This document shows positions 51,646-61,619 of a DNA stretch of 64,000 nucleotides, piece by piece (the stretch's first letter is position 1; every line of letters starts with the position of its first letter). This DNA is from Shimia sp049116215. GTDB lineage: Bacteria > Pseudomonadota > Alphaproteobacteria > Rhodobacterales > Rhodobacteraceae. A program made the position numbers and the translations under genes. The stretch covers positions 124,001 through 188,000 of the forward strand of contig NZ_JAGDZB010000005.1 of the NCBI RefSeq assembly GCF_049116215.1, written 5' to 3'. The notes under the pieces are model-generated. The model was not told the origin of the DNA and ran no database searches. It was given only the letters and a program-made list of their open reading frames with translations.

Positions 51646-53298
51646 TTACCAGAATTTCGCACCGGAAAGGTCAAAGGTCTTTGACAAGGTCAGGGCAAAC
51701 CGGGGGTCGTCTTGGGCAATCATGCTTCCAATACCGTGGCGGCCAATGGCATTTGTGGCCTGAGCATCCACAGAAAAGCCGGATTGGCCAAAGTGGTACC
51801 GGGCGCCAGCGGCCCAGGTTGTTTTGCTGCCGTCTCGGCCGATGGGCGTGGCCTCTGCCATCAGTTCAAGGCCATTGGCGAACGTGTAGCCGATGCCCAT
51901 GCCCAAGCCGACAAGCTCCTTGTTGCCCCAGGCCGCAATTTTGGGGCTTGCGGTGAAAGAGAAGCCACTGCGGGTTTTGTAGTTGGCGGTCAAATCGGTA
52001 AAAAATACGCCAATTTTCTGAGAGGAAGAACTGATCTGGCGCCCGTAGAGCATCCGCCCTGCCAGCGAGAACGGGTTGCCGTTGTTTTGATCCATCAGGC
52101 GCAGTTTTGGCCCAACCATGTAGCGCACATGGGTGGTGGGTACCAAGCTGGCGTCTGCGGTTGGGTTGTCAGAGAACTGCTCAAAAATGAACTGAATTTC
52201 GGCGTCTCGGTCGGGGCTGAAGTTGATTGAGACACCGGCGTTGTTGTCGCTGCCGTACCACAGGTCGGTGCGCATCAGGCCCGGATCCAGCGTGGCGGCG
52301 GAGCCAAGGGTAAAGCCGTCCTGTTGGGCGTTCAACTGCGGCCGCGTCGTGGGCAGGGACAAAGTGCGGTAGCTTTCGTCTCGCGTGACGCCAGGCGTGT
52401 AGATCAGGCGCCCGCCAACCATCACGTGATCCCCATCCGGCCAGAACGTCCAAGCGCTGGTGGCTGGGGAGATGCCAAAGCCGTTGGTCACATAGCCTTC
52501 AAAGGCAATGCGGGGTGTCACGTTGTACCGGCCCCCAGCGGACCACACAGGTTCGGTGACCCATTGGCCAGTGCTGGCGATGGTGTTGGGGCTGCCCACG
52601 GAGGATTCGACGGTGCCAAACAGGGACAGGCGGGGGTGGGCCTTGTAAGACACACCGGCGCCCATGGTGACCATATTGCCGTAGAACTGACCGCCGTCGA
52701 TTTCATCCGGCCCAAGTGTGATGCCGGGGGTGAAATGCACCTGCAGCTTTGGATTGACTGTGTAGGAGATGGGCATCTTCAACGCGCCGATGGCGACGTT
52801 GGATTGCGGGCGGAACCAGCTGCCCCAGAGGTCGGTCTGCATTTTGGTAAAAACCTCAGCAGATCCAAGAGCCGCGATGGCCCAACGGTCATCCTTGTAG
52901 AGCTGGTATTTGCCCCAGAGGGCAATTTGGTTGGTTTCCAATTGTGGGATGCGCTCTGGGCCAACGCCTGGGAAGCCGTTGATGGGCCCGCCCACCGGAT
53001 CGATGTAGTTTTGAATCTCCAGGCCGAGATTGAAGCGATCGGAGAACGCATAAACACCGCCGCCGTGGTAGTTCTGGTTGCCGGTGCCAGCGCGGTCGCT
53101 TGGGCTGGTTTGACGCGCGCCAACGGTCAGCTCCAGCGTGCCTTTTGGATAGAGGTTGCCGGTTTCAAGCGAGACAATGCGGGTGGGGCCGTTGTCCAGC
53201 GGGTTTACGCTTTGGGCGAGGGCGGTGTGCACGGGCGCCAGCGCAGTTGCGCAGAGGGCCGCAGCAAGTTTTGCGCGTCTGGAAGACGGGCGGGGCAT
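51646..53298 (-). CDS. Outer-membrane beta-barrel protein
   Basis: A 550-residue protein with a signal peptide (PSSRRAKLAAALCATALAPVHTALAQ, cleavage after ALAQ) and a long beta-strand-rich body with alternating hydrophobic residues (GVYAFSDRFNLGLEI, WGKYQL, YTVNPKLQVHFTPGIT). It ends in KFW, an aromatic terminus as in outer-membrane proteins. I do not recognise the family. Start ATG at 53298 is chosen for the signal peptide; a TTG at 53340 is also in frame. Its upstream region holds a CCGCAA/TTGCGG inverted repeat (53416-53429). Confidence 0.65.
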   Translation of the reverse strand: MPRPSSRRAKLAAALCATALAPVHTALAQSVNPLDNGPTRIVSLETGNLYPKGTLELTVGARQTSPSDRAGTGNQNYHGGGVYAFSDRFNLGLEIQNYIDPVGGPINGFPGVGPERIPQLETNQIALWGKYQLYKDDRWAIAALGSAEVFTKMQTDLWGSWFRPQSNVAIGALKMPISYTVNPKLQVHFTPGITLGPDEIDGGQFYGNMVTMGAGVSYKAHPRLSLFGTVESSVGSPNTIASTGQWVTEPVWSAGGRYNVTPRIAFEGYVTNGFGISPATSAWTFWPDGDHVMVGGRLIYTPGVTRDESYRTLSLPTTRPQLNAQQDGFTLGSAATLDPGLMRTDLWYGSDNNAGVSINFSPDRDAEIQFIFEQFSDNPTADASLVPTTHVRYMVGPKLRLMDQNNGNPFSLAGRMLYGRQISSSSQKIGVFFTDLTANYKTRSGFSFTASPKIAAWGNKELVGLGMGIGYTFANGLELMAEATPIGRDGSKTTWAAGARYHFGQSGFSVDAQATNAIGRHGIGSMIAQDDPRFALTLSKTFDLSGAKFW

Positions 53299-53415
53299 AG
53301 ACGGTTTGGGGCTGGCAGGGTGCAACACGGTGAAATCCAATACATCAAATCTTAAATTTTTTTACCGCAGCGGGTGGGTGGCGCAAAACACTTTTGCGCC
53401 ACGGGCTTGTGTTTG

Positions 53416-53429
53416 CCGCAAAATTGCGG
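53416..53429. promoter_or_regulatory. CCGCAA-AA-TTGCGG inverted repeat
   Basis: A 6+2+6 perfect inverted repeat, upstream of the outer-membrane protein gene and in the same TTGCNGC sequence family as the phaA operator. Function unknown. Confidence 0.4.
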
Positions 53430-53441
53430 GGAGACGTGGCC

Positions 53442-54107
53442 TTAAAGGCCCAGTTTGTCGCGCATAAACGCCAGCGCCACGCCAAGACCATCCGGCGCAA
53501 TGCCATGCGCTGTGCCTTTCATAATGTGGGCGTAGACGTCGCTGAAACCCGCCTCTTGTAGGGCTTCTGCCGCTTCGGGCAGGGACTGTGGCGGCACCAC
53601 ATCGTCTTGGTCGCCATGGATCAGCAGAATGGCTGGTTTGCTGATGGCTTCGTCTTTGAGCAGATCTGGCTGTAGCAAGCGTCCGGAGAAGGCGACGATG
53701 CCGGCCAAAGCGTCTTCGCGGCGCGGGGCGACATGCAGGCTCATCATGGTACCTTGGGAGAAGCCAAACAGCACCACCTGTTCCGGCAGCAGATCTTCAT
53801 CAACCATCACCGCATCGAGGAAGGCGTTGAGGTCTTCGACGGCGGCCATCATGCCGCGTTCGCTTTCTTCTTCCGAGGAGCCATCGATCCATGGGATCGG
53901 GAACCACTGGCGGCCCATGGGCATGCCGGGGATTTCTTCGGGCGCATCAGGCGCGAGGAAAAGCGTATCTGGCAGGTGTTCGGCCAACGGATCGGCAAGG
54001 CCCATCAGATCCGCGCCATTAGCGCCGTAGCCGTGCAGGAAAATCACCGCAGAGCGGGTTTCGCCGGAAGCGGGTTCCTTGCGTTGAGCTTGCAATACAC
54101 GTGTCAT
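53442..54107 (-). CDS. Alpha/beta hydrolase (phospholipase/carboxylesterase family)
   Basis: A 221-residue serine hydrolase with the nucleophile Ser117 in GFSQG (115-119), an oxyanion-hole FLHGYGANG at 23-31, Asp in HGDQDDVVP and catalytic His in GTAHGI near the C-terminus. Matches the esterase/YpfH-like phospholipase-carboxylesterase group; it hydrolyses carboxylic esters, with substrate unknown. Cytoplasmic. The gene stands alone on the minus strand, with deoD further left. Confidence 0.85.
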   Translation of the reverse strand: MTRVLQAQRKEPASGETRSAVIFLHGYGANGADLMGLADPLAEHLPDTLFLAPDAPEEIPGMPMGRQWFPIPWIDGSSEEESERGMMAAVEDLNAFLDAVMVDEDLLPEQVVLFGFSQGTMMSLHVAPRREDALAGIVAFSGRLLQPDLLKDEAISKPAILLIHGDQDDVVPPQSLPEAAEALQEAGFSDVYAHIMKGTAHGIAPDGLGVALAFMRDKLGL

Positions 54108-54218
54108 GGAGGGCCCCTTGTATCCTTAAGCTGCGGGTGCAGCAGTCAGGGGCGTGTGTGGCATGTCAGGCGGTCTGTCGCAAGATGTGCGCGGCCGCCT
54201 GACGGGATGTGTTGCCGA

Positions 54219-54923
54219 TCAGGCGAAGGCGGCTTCGAGCGCAATTTCGACCATGTCGCCAAAGGTCTTTTCGCGGTCCTCGGACGGCAAGGCCTCGCCG
54301 GTCAGCAGGTGGTCGGACACGGTCAGAACCGCCAGAGCGCGGCGTCCGTGGCGGGCGGCGAGGTTGTAGAGCTCGGCCGCTTCCATTTCGACGCCAAGAA
54401 TGCCGTGGCGGGTCATCTGTTCAGTCAGATCAGGGCGTTCGTCATAGAACACATCGGAGCTGTAGATGCCGCCCACATGGGTGGCGGTGCCTTTGGCTTC
54501 GGCTGCGTCGGCCGCGGCGCGCAGCAGGCCGTAGTTGGCACATGGCGCGAAGTTCATTTCTTTGAAGATGCCGCGAGAAGGGGTCGAAAGCGTGGTGGCG
54601 GTCATAGCAACAATCACGTCGCGCACTTTGACGCTGTCTTGCATGCCGCCGCAGGAGCCGATGCGGATCAGGGTTTTGGCGCCGTAGTCTTTGATCAGCT
54701 CGTTCACGTAGATTGACAGCGAAGGCATGCCCATGCCGGAACCGTGGATGGTGACACGGTTGCCTTTCCACATACCGGTGAAGCCAAGCATACCGCGCAC
54801 TTCGTTCACCAGTTTCACGTCGGTAAGGAAGGTATCCGCTGCCCATTTGGCGCGGTATGGGTCGCCCGGTAGAAGAACGGTTTCTGCGATGTCTCCGGGT
54901 TGGGCTCCGATGTGAACTGTCAT
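54219..54923 (-). CDS. deoD: Purine-nucleoside phosphorylase, DeoD type
   Basis: A 234-residue hexameric-type enzyme splitting purine (deoxy)nucleosides with phosphate. N-terminal MTVHIGAQPGDIAETVLLPGDPYRAKW, GSGMGMPSLSIYVNEL and the C-terminal SDHLLTGE with the catalytic aspartate are visible. The start ATG has GGAATT-type sequence before it (AAAAAGGAATTGCC on the minus strand). It is not in a recognisable nucleoside-catabolism operon here. Cytoplasmic. Confidence 0.95.
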   Translation of the reverse strand: MTVHIGAQPGDIAETVLLPGDPYRAKWAADTFLTDVKLVNEVRGMLGFTGMWKGNRVTIHGSGMGMPSLSIYVNELIKDYGAKTLIRIGSCGGMQDSVKVRDVIVAMTATTLSTPSRGIFKEMNFAPCANYGLLRAAADAAEAKGTATHVGGIYSSDVFYDERPDLTEQMTRHGILGVEMEAAELYNLAARHGRRALAVLTVSDHLLTGEALPSEDREKTFGDMVEIALEAAFA

Positions 54924-55053
54924 GGCAATTCCTTTTTTTGTCTATGTTATGGCAGCGGCGCTTGCGGCCCGCGCAAATGCTTAAGAGTGAATCACTTGCT
55001 CAGAATGGTATCGCGAAACAAGTCGGAAATCCGAGAAACATCTGCTGGGAAAA

Positions 55054-55092
55054 GCAAAAGCCGAAGCAGCGGCATAAACCGCGCTCCGGCTT
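55054..55092 (-). terminator. Terminator of H-NS gene
   Basis: On the minus strand: AAGCCG/CGGCTT and GCGG/CCGC arms give an extended hairpin (stem with interior mismatch), followed by TTTTGCTTTT. It lies 26 bp past the H-NS stop. Confidence 0.8.
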
Positions 55093-55118
55093 CAATACGT
55101 GGCGCTCTCTTTAAGCGC

Positions 55119-55433
55119 TTAGATTTCCATCGCGTCAGGCGCAATGCCTGCGGCCAGAGCCTCGTCAAACCATTTGGGTTTGCGGCCTTTGCCGGTCCAG
55201 GTTTTGGTTTTGTCTTCAGGGTGTGCGTATTTTGGCACGCCTTTCATCAGGCCACCGCGTTTCTTTCCTGTCACGCTGGCCAGTTCTTCCAGAGAGAAGC
55301 CGTATTTTTCGGCCGCTTCTTCGATGGCTTTTAAGGCATCGGTTTTGCGTTGGGCCTCGCGCTTTTCCAGTTGGATATCGATCTGCGCGCGCAGGTCAAT
55401 TAGGGCTTCGCGGCTCATGTCTTCCAAATTCAT
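55119..55433 (-). CDS. H-NS family nucleoid-associated protein
   Basis: A 104-residue protein: an N-terminal coiled-coil dimerisation region (about 1-45, with the DMSREALIDLRAQIDIQLEKREAQ pattern), a linker, and the DNA-binding TWTGKGRKPKWF at 79-90, the H-NS core motif. Close to the HvrA/Spb-type H-NS proteins of Rhodobacter. It silences AT-rich DNA and modulates many genes. A terminator follows; the gene is alone. Confidence 0.9.
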   Translation of the reverse strand: MNLEDMSREALIDLRAQIDIQLEKREAQRKTDALKAIEEAAEKYGFSLEELASVTGKKRGGLMKGVPKYAHPEDKTKTWTGKGRKPKWFDEALAAGIAPDAMEI

Positions 55434-55625
55434 TCCGGAGATCCACTCGTCTATTGGGGTCGGCGACGATTTTCACAGCGATTAACCAGGATATGCAAGG
55501 CGGAACACTATTTTTGAGGGTTGTTCTGCAAATTATACAACTTAGAAGTGCGGGTAGGGTTTTCCTTACTCGCGCAATCTGCGCCGGTCCCATTTTTTGA
55601 GACCACGTTCTCGTTAAAAATGCGG

Positions 55626-57620
55626 TTACTCTGCGGCCACTGAACTGGGATTCGCCAGTGTGACGATGTCGCCCATAATGGTGTTGAGCTCGAAGTCTTT
55701 CGGTGTGTAGACCCTTGCTACACCCATGGCACGCAAGCGGTCCGCATCTTCGTCTGGAATGATGCCGCCAACAATCACTGGCGTGTCCCCCAATCCTGCG
55801 TCGCGCATCCGGTACATGAGGTCTTCAACCAGCGGGATGTGTGAGCCGGACAGGATCGACAGACCCACGACATGGGCGTCGTCTTCCAGCGCTTTGGTCA
55901 CGATCTCCTCGGGTGTCAGGCGGATACCGTCGTAGGTGATGTCCATGCCGCAGTCGCGGGCGCGGAAAGCGATTTGCTCGGCACCGTTGGAGTGGCCGTC
56001 AAGTCCCGGTTTGCCAATGACAAATTTCAGGCGGCGGCCCAGTTTGTCGGACACGGCGTCCACGGCAGCGCGCAGGTCGTCCAGCCCTTCGGTTTTGTTG
56101 GACGGGGCACCGGAGACACCGGTGGGCCCACGGTACTCGCCATGCACAACACGCATTTGTGCGGCCCATTCGCCGGTGGTCACGCCAGCCTTGGCAGCGG
56201 CGATGGAAGCGGGCATGACGTTTTTGCCATTGGCCGCAGCGGCACGCAGGACGGCAAGGGCTTTTTCAACAGCGGCGTTGTCGCGCTGGTTGCGCCATTC
56301 AGCGAGGCGGGAGTTCTGTTCTTGCTCAACCGCCGGGTCCACCACCATGATGCCCCCGTCGCCGGTCATCAGCGGAGAGGCCTCGCCTTTCTGGAATTTG
56401 TTCACGCCCACCACCACGGTCTCACCGGCTTCGATGCGGTTGAGACGTTCGGCGTTGCTGTCCACCAGGCGGGATTTCATATAATCAATCGCGCCAATCG
56501 CGCCGCCCATGCTATCCAAATTGGCCAATTCGCTACGCGCGCCGTCTTTTAGCTCTTCAACTTTGGAATCCACTGCCGGGTTTCCGTCAAACAGGTCGTC
56601 GTATTCCAGAAGATCGGTTTCAAAGGCCATGATTTGCTGCATCCGCATGGACCATTGCTGATCCCAAGGGCGTGGCAAGCCCAGTGCTTCGTTCCAGGCT
56701 GGCAATTGCACGGCGCGGGCGCGGGCCTTTTTGGACAGGGTCACGGCCAGCATTTCAATCAGAATACGGTAGACGTTATTCTCCGGTTGTTGTTCGGTCA
56801 GGCCCAGCGAGTTAACTTGCACGCCATAGCGGAAGCGGCGCGATTTGGCATCGGTGACGCCGTAGCGCTCTACCAGAATTTCATCCCAGAGGTCGACAAA
56901 AGCGCGCATTTTGCACATCTCGGTGACAAAGCGGATGCCCGCGTTCACAAAGAAAGAAATACGGCCACAAAGGCGCGGGAAGTCTTCTTCGGCCACGCGG
57001 GGCTTCAGCGCGTCGAGCACGGCAATTGCGGTGGCCAAGGCAAAGGCCAGTTCCTGCTCTGGTGTCGCGCCCGCCTCTTGCAGGTGGTAGGAACACACGT
57101 TCATCGGGTTCCATTTGGGCACGTTGGTGTAGCAGTATTCGGCCACATCCGCGATCATCTTCAAGCTGGGCTCCGGCGGGCAGATATAGGTGCCGCGACT
57201 CAGATACTCTTTGATCAAATCGTTTTGCACCGTGCCTTGCAGTTTGGTGACATCGGCGCCTTGCTCCTCGGCGGTGGCGATGTAGAGCGCCAGCAACCAA
57301 GGGGCGGTGGCGTTGATCGTCATAGAGGTGTTCATCTGCTCCAGCGGGATCTGGTCAAACAGGGTGCGCATGTCGCCCAAGTGGCAGACCGGCACGCCGA
57401 CTTTGCCCACTTCGCCGCGCGCCAGGATGTGGTCGCTGTCGTATCCTGTCTGTGTCGGCAGATCGAAAGCCACCGAGAGGCCGGTTTGACCTTTTTCCAG
57501 GTTGGAGCGGTAGAGCGCGTTAGACGCCTTGGCGGTGGAGTGACCAGCGTAGGTGCGAATCAACCACGGACGATCCTTGGCAGGTTTATCGGCGGGCTGG
57601 TTTTTCTGCGTCTGCGACAT
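55626..57620 (-). CDS. ecm: Ethylmalonyl-CoA mutase
   Basis: A 664-residue coenzyme-B12-dependent mutase that interconverts ethylmalonyl-CoA and methylsuccinyl-CoA. N-terminal MCM-like catalytic region (RPWLIRTYAGHSTAKASNALYRSNL, GLSVAFDLPTQTGYDSD) and a C-terminal B12 domain with the DxHxxG motif D541-G-H543-S-N-G546 in GLDGHSNGAE. The Ecm/MeaA branch differs from methylmalonyl-CoA mutase by its short fused form. Upstream (57718-57726, transcription direction minus) lies TTGCCGCAA-type sequence. Divergent from a PlsB-like gene 191 bp away. Confidence 0.95.
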   Translation of the reverse strand: MSQTQKNQPADKPAKDRPWLIRTYAGHSTAKASNALYRSNLEKGQTGLSVAFDLPTQTGYDSDHILARGEVGKVGVPVCHLGDMRTLFDQIPLEQMNTSMTINATAPWLLALYIATAEEQGADVTKLQGTVQNDLIKEYLSRGTYICPPEPSLKMIADVAEYCYTNVPKWNPMNVCSYHLQEAGATPEQELAFALATAIAVLDALKPRVAEEDFPRLCGRISFFVNAGIRFVTEMCKMRAFVDLWDEILVERYGVTDAKSRRFRYGVQVNSLGLTEQQPENNVYRILIEMLAVTLSKKARARAVQLPAWNEALGLPRPWDQQWSMRMQQIMAFETDLLEYDDLFDGNPAVDSKVEELKDGARSELANLDSMGGAIGAIDYMKSRLVDSNAERLNRIEAGETVVVGVNKFQKGEASPLMTGDGGIMVVDPAVEQEQNSRLAEWRNQRDNAAVEKALAVLRAAAANGKNVMPASIAAAKAGVTTGEWAAQMRVVHGEYRGPTGVSGAPSNKTEGLDDLRAAVDAVSDKLGRRLKFVIGKPGLDGHSNGAEQIAFRARDCGMDITYDGIRLTPEEIVTKALEDDAHVVGLSILSGSHIPLVEDLMYRMRDAGLGDTPVIVGGIIPDEDADRLRAMGVARVYTPKDFELNTIMGDIVTLANPSSVAAE

Positions 57621-57811
57621 GTTTCATTCCTCTGCTGGGGGTCGAGAACCGACCTAGCAACAATCTTTCGTTTGAGCGTATGTACGCGAAACATCCTTTG
57701 CAAGTCAATTCGCTGCGTTGCGGCAAAAACGTTCTGTTGGGCGGGGACCACAAGGAGGGCCGTGCGCGAAGTCTATTGCGCCCGCGCGCGCGGTGTAGTC
57801 AGAGTCATTTC

Positions 57812-59170
57812 ATGACATCGACGATTGAGCTCCCCCTTTGGCTTTTTGTACTGATCCTGCTGTTTGCGGTGGTCACAGCGGCCAGTCACTTGCTGTTCCC
57901 CTCTGTACGCTGGTTCTTCCGGCGGCGGATGGAGCGCGTGGTGGCGCGGTTAAATGAGCGGCTGGAGCGGCCCATTGAGCCGTTCAAGCTGGCGCAGCGC
58001 CACGATATGATCGAGCGGTTGATTTACCAGCCCGATGTGACGCGCGCTGTGGCGGAACATGCAGCAGAGGAAGGCATTCCGGAGGCGGTGGCCTTTGAGA
58101 CCGCGAAACGCTACGCGGGGGAAATTGTGCCTTCGTTTTCGGCCACCATGTATTTTGGCGTGGCGATCAAGATTGCGCGGTTCTTAAGTCGCGCTTTTTA
58201 TCGTGTGCGCTTGACACATGTGGATGAGGCGGCACTCGATGCGATCCCGCAGGAGAGCACGGTTGTTTATGTGATCAATCACAAGAGCAACATGGACTAC
58301 GTGCTGGTGACTTATTTGGCCGCGCGACGTGGGGCGCTGTCTTATGCGGTGGGCGAATGGGCGCGGGTTTGGCCGTTGAGCCGGTTGATCAGGGCGATGG
58401 GGGCCTACTTTATTCGGCGCAAATCGCGCAATGATCTCTACCGTAAGGTGCTGGCGGGGTATGTGCGCTTGGCCACCGAAGCAGGGGTGGCGCAGGCGAT
58501 GTTTCCGGAGGGGCGCTTGTCCCTGGATGGGGCGCCGCAGGACCCGAAGCTGGGGCTGATCAAATATATCACCGATGCGTATCAACCGGATGGGCGGGAC
58601 GTGGTGTTTGTGCCGGTGGCGATCAATTATGACCGGGTGCTGGAAGACCGCATCTTGTTGGAAGCAGCGGCAAGTGGCGGCAAAGGGTTCCGGGCGCGGA
58701 TTTCGGTGATTGTGGGGTTTTTCTTCAAACAGTTGTTGTTTCGGCTGCGCGGCAAGGTGCATCGCTTTGGCAATGCCACCGTGCGTTTTGGACGGCCCGT
58801 CTCGCTCACGGAGTTTGCACGCGGGAGACAGGGGGACTTGGCCAAACCTCTGGGTGTTCAGCTTATGAAGCAGATCAATGGGGTTGTGCCGATCCTGCCT
58901 GTGCCGTTGATGTCTGCGATTTTTGAGGCAGCTCAAGGGCCGCAGTCCCGGGAAGATGTCCGTGCGGCTTTTGCGGCGCGTTTGGCAGCCTTACCCGAAG
59001 GCCGCGCTCAGTTTATGCGTGATGCACCAGAAGAGGCGATTGAAAGTGCGCTTAAGACTTTGGTGGGGCGTCGGGTGTTGGTCGAAAGTGACGGCGCGTT
59101 TTCCGTGAACCGTGCGCAAACAGTGATTTTGCGGTATTATGCCAATTCAATAAGGCATTTGCTTGAGTAA
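57812..59170 (+). CDS. PlsB-like glycerol-3-phosphate acyltransferase
   Basis: A 452-residue acyltransferase of the PlsB/GPAT group. The N-terminal membrane helix LPLWLFVLILLFAVVTAASHLLF is followed by a long N-terminal domain and the HX4D motif H157-KSNM-D162 in NHKSNMDYVLV; FPEGRLSLDG is the second acyltransferase motif. It makes lysophosphatidate at the inner membrane; exact acyl donor unknown. The ATG at 57812 has no obvious ribosome site. It lies between ecm and ccr and is co-directional with ccr. Confidence 0.82.
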   Translation: MTSTIELPLWLFVLILLFAVVTAASHLLFPSVRWFFRRRMERVVARLNERLERPIEPFKLAQRHDMIERLIYQPDVTRAVAEHAAEEGIPEAVAFETAKRYAGEIVPSFSATMYFGVAIKIARFLSRAFYRVRLTHVDEAALDAIPQESTVVYVINHKSNMDYVLVTYLAARRGALSYAVGEWARVWPLSRLIRAMGAYFIRRKSRNDLYRKVLAGYVRLATEAGVAQAMFPEGRLSLDGAPQDPKLGLIKYITDAYQPDGRDVVFVPVAINYDRVLEDRILLEAAASGGKGFRARISVIVGFFFKQLLFRLRGKVHRFGNATVRFGRPVSLTEFARGRQGDLAKPLGVQLMKQINGVVPILPVPLMSAIFEAAQGPQSREDVRAAFAARLAALPEGRAQFMRDAPEEAIESALKTLVGRRVLVESDGAFSVNRAQTVILRYYANSIRHLLE

Positions 59171-59180
59171 ATGTGCACGT

Positions 59181-59197
59181 GCAGCAATTCATGCTGC
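59181..59197. promoter_or_regulatory. GCAGCA-N5-TGCTGC inverted repeat upstream of ccr
   Basis: A perfect 6+5+6 inverted repeat (59181-59186 and 59192-59197), about 125 bp before the ccr ATG and just after the acyltransferase stop. Candidate operator for the ethylmalonyl-CoA pathway; regulator unknown. Confidence 0.45.
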
Positions 59198-59321
59198 GGC
59201 TGCTGGGTCATAAAATTACAAAAATTGCAGCTTGAAGGTTGCAATGTTACCTCGCCGCCAATATCACGGTGGCAGGAACGCGATTCTGCATCGCGGCGAA
59301 ACGACCACTCAGGAGGCGAAA

Positions 59322-60608
<1,287 letters not shown>

Positions 60609-60650
60609 CACTCACGGATCGAAAAACGGTTTCCCCCCGTTTTCCTCCAG

Positions 60651-60685
60651 CCCTCGGAACCGTATGGTTTCGGGGGTCTTTTTTT
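60651..60685 (+). terminator. Terminator of ccr
   Basis: CCCTCGGAACC (60651-60661) and GGTTTCGGGGG (60666-60676) pair as an 11-bp stem with two G-T pairs and a GTAT loop; TCTTTTTTT follows, a classic terminator. Confidence 0.92.
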
Positions 60686-60764
60686 GTTGGGGGCCAAACT
60701 TTAGTTCAGCATTGCTAGATTGACCTTGTTTGGTCTTTCTACAGCCGTCTGTGGCACTGCCAGA

Positions 60765-61460
60765 CTAGAAAGCATTTTGTATTCTCAGAGCCATGTTGTC
60801 CATGTCCGAAAAGCTCAGAATAGAAAAGTGGTAGGCGGCAAACGTTAACGTTGCGCCCATCATAAAGAACAATGGGGTGCGCCAGGCGACTCGTCTTTGT
60901 TGAAGCAGAATGGCGACGGGCCTTTGTATCGCCGCGAACAGTTGGAGAAAAACCAACAGGAGACAGTACTTCGCGAAGAGCTGTAGAACTTGCGAGTTAA
61001 ACTCGGCGGCCCTCACGGACAGCCCGAAGTAAGAGACCGTTGCGATGCCTAAGAGCAAGCCAACGGCGCTATCGGAGTATTTTCTGCGTTCAATGCGGCG
61101 CGCGATACTTTCTGGAGACATCTCGCTTGGATTGAGTTTCTTCTTGGATATCCGATAAATTGCGTAGGCTTCGATGACCGTGAAAATGGATATGATGGGG
61201 AGACAAATCAAAATGGCGGTAGAAAAGCTAGAGAACGTGGCCTCTGCGATGTTCTTGGGAAGGGCGTTTTCCAGTGCGAAGATGGTGTCTAGTTTGTTGG
61301 CAATGGCGAACAACAATGGCGCCAGGCAATTCACGTATAGACCTAAGCCAACGATGTCGGTCCTGCGCGGCTTATATTTGAACGCGGTATCAGCTTGCGG
61401 CGTCTCTGGGGCATTTGCTTTGATACGTTCAATGCGCGATGAAAAATCGGTGTGAGACAT
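60765..61460 (-). CDS. Inner-membrane protein of unknown function
   Basis: A 231-residue protein with about five hydrophobic segments: DIVGLGLYVNCLAPLLFAIAN, FSTAILICLPIISIFTVIEAYAIY, SAVGLLLGIATVSYFGLSV, YCLLLVFLQLFAAIQRPVAILL and TPLFFMMGATLTFAAYHFSIL. A charged loop (KKKLNPSEMSPESIARRIERRKYS) lies in the middle. Family not recognised. On the minus strand, facing the ccr terminator; no operon partner is seen. Confidence 0.65.
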   Translation of the reverse strand: MSHTDFSSRIERIKANAPETPQADTAFKYKPRRTDIVGLGLYVNCLAPLLFAIANKLDTIFALENALPKNIAEATFSSFSTAILICLPIISIFTVIEAYAIYRISKKKLNPSEMSPESIARRIERRKYSDSAVGLLLGIATVSYFGLSVRAAEFNSQVLQLFAKYCLLLVFLQLFAAIQRPVAILLQQRRVAWRTPLFFMMGATLTFAAYHFSILSFSDMDNMALRIQNAF

Positions 61461-61619
61461 GAAATAGCTCCTTGAGCTTTGTTTAAGCGCGAACCTTCCT
61501 CAGGGATAGCAATTTTAAGGAGAATTCGTGTGCAATCGCGACCTGTGGGGTATTCGCAATAGTCGTGCCGCGAAACAAACCCGCTGGCCCCCAATCGTCG
61601 CCCGCTATAGGGTCGCGCC

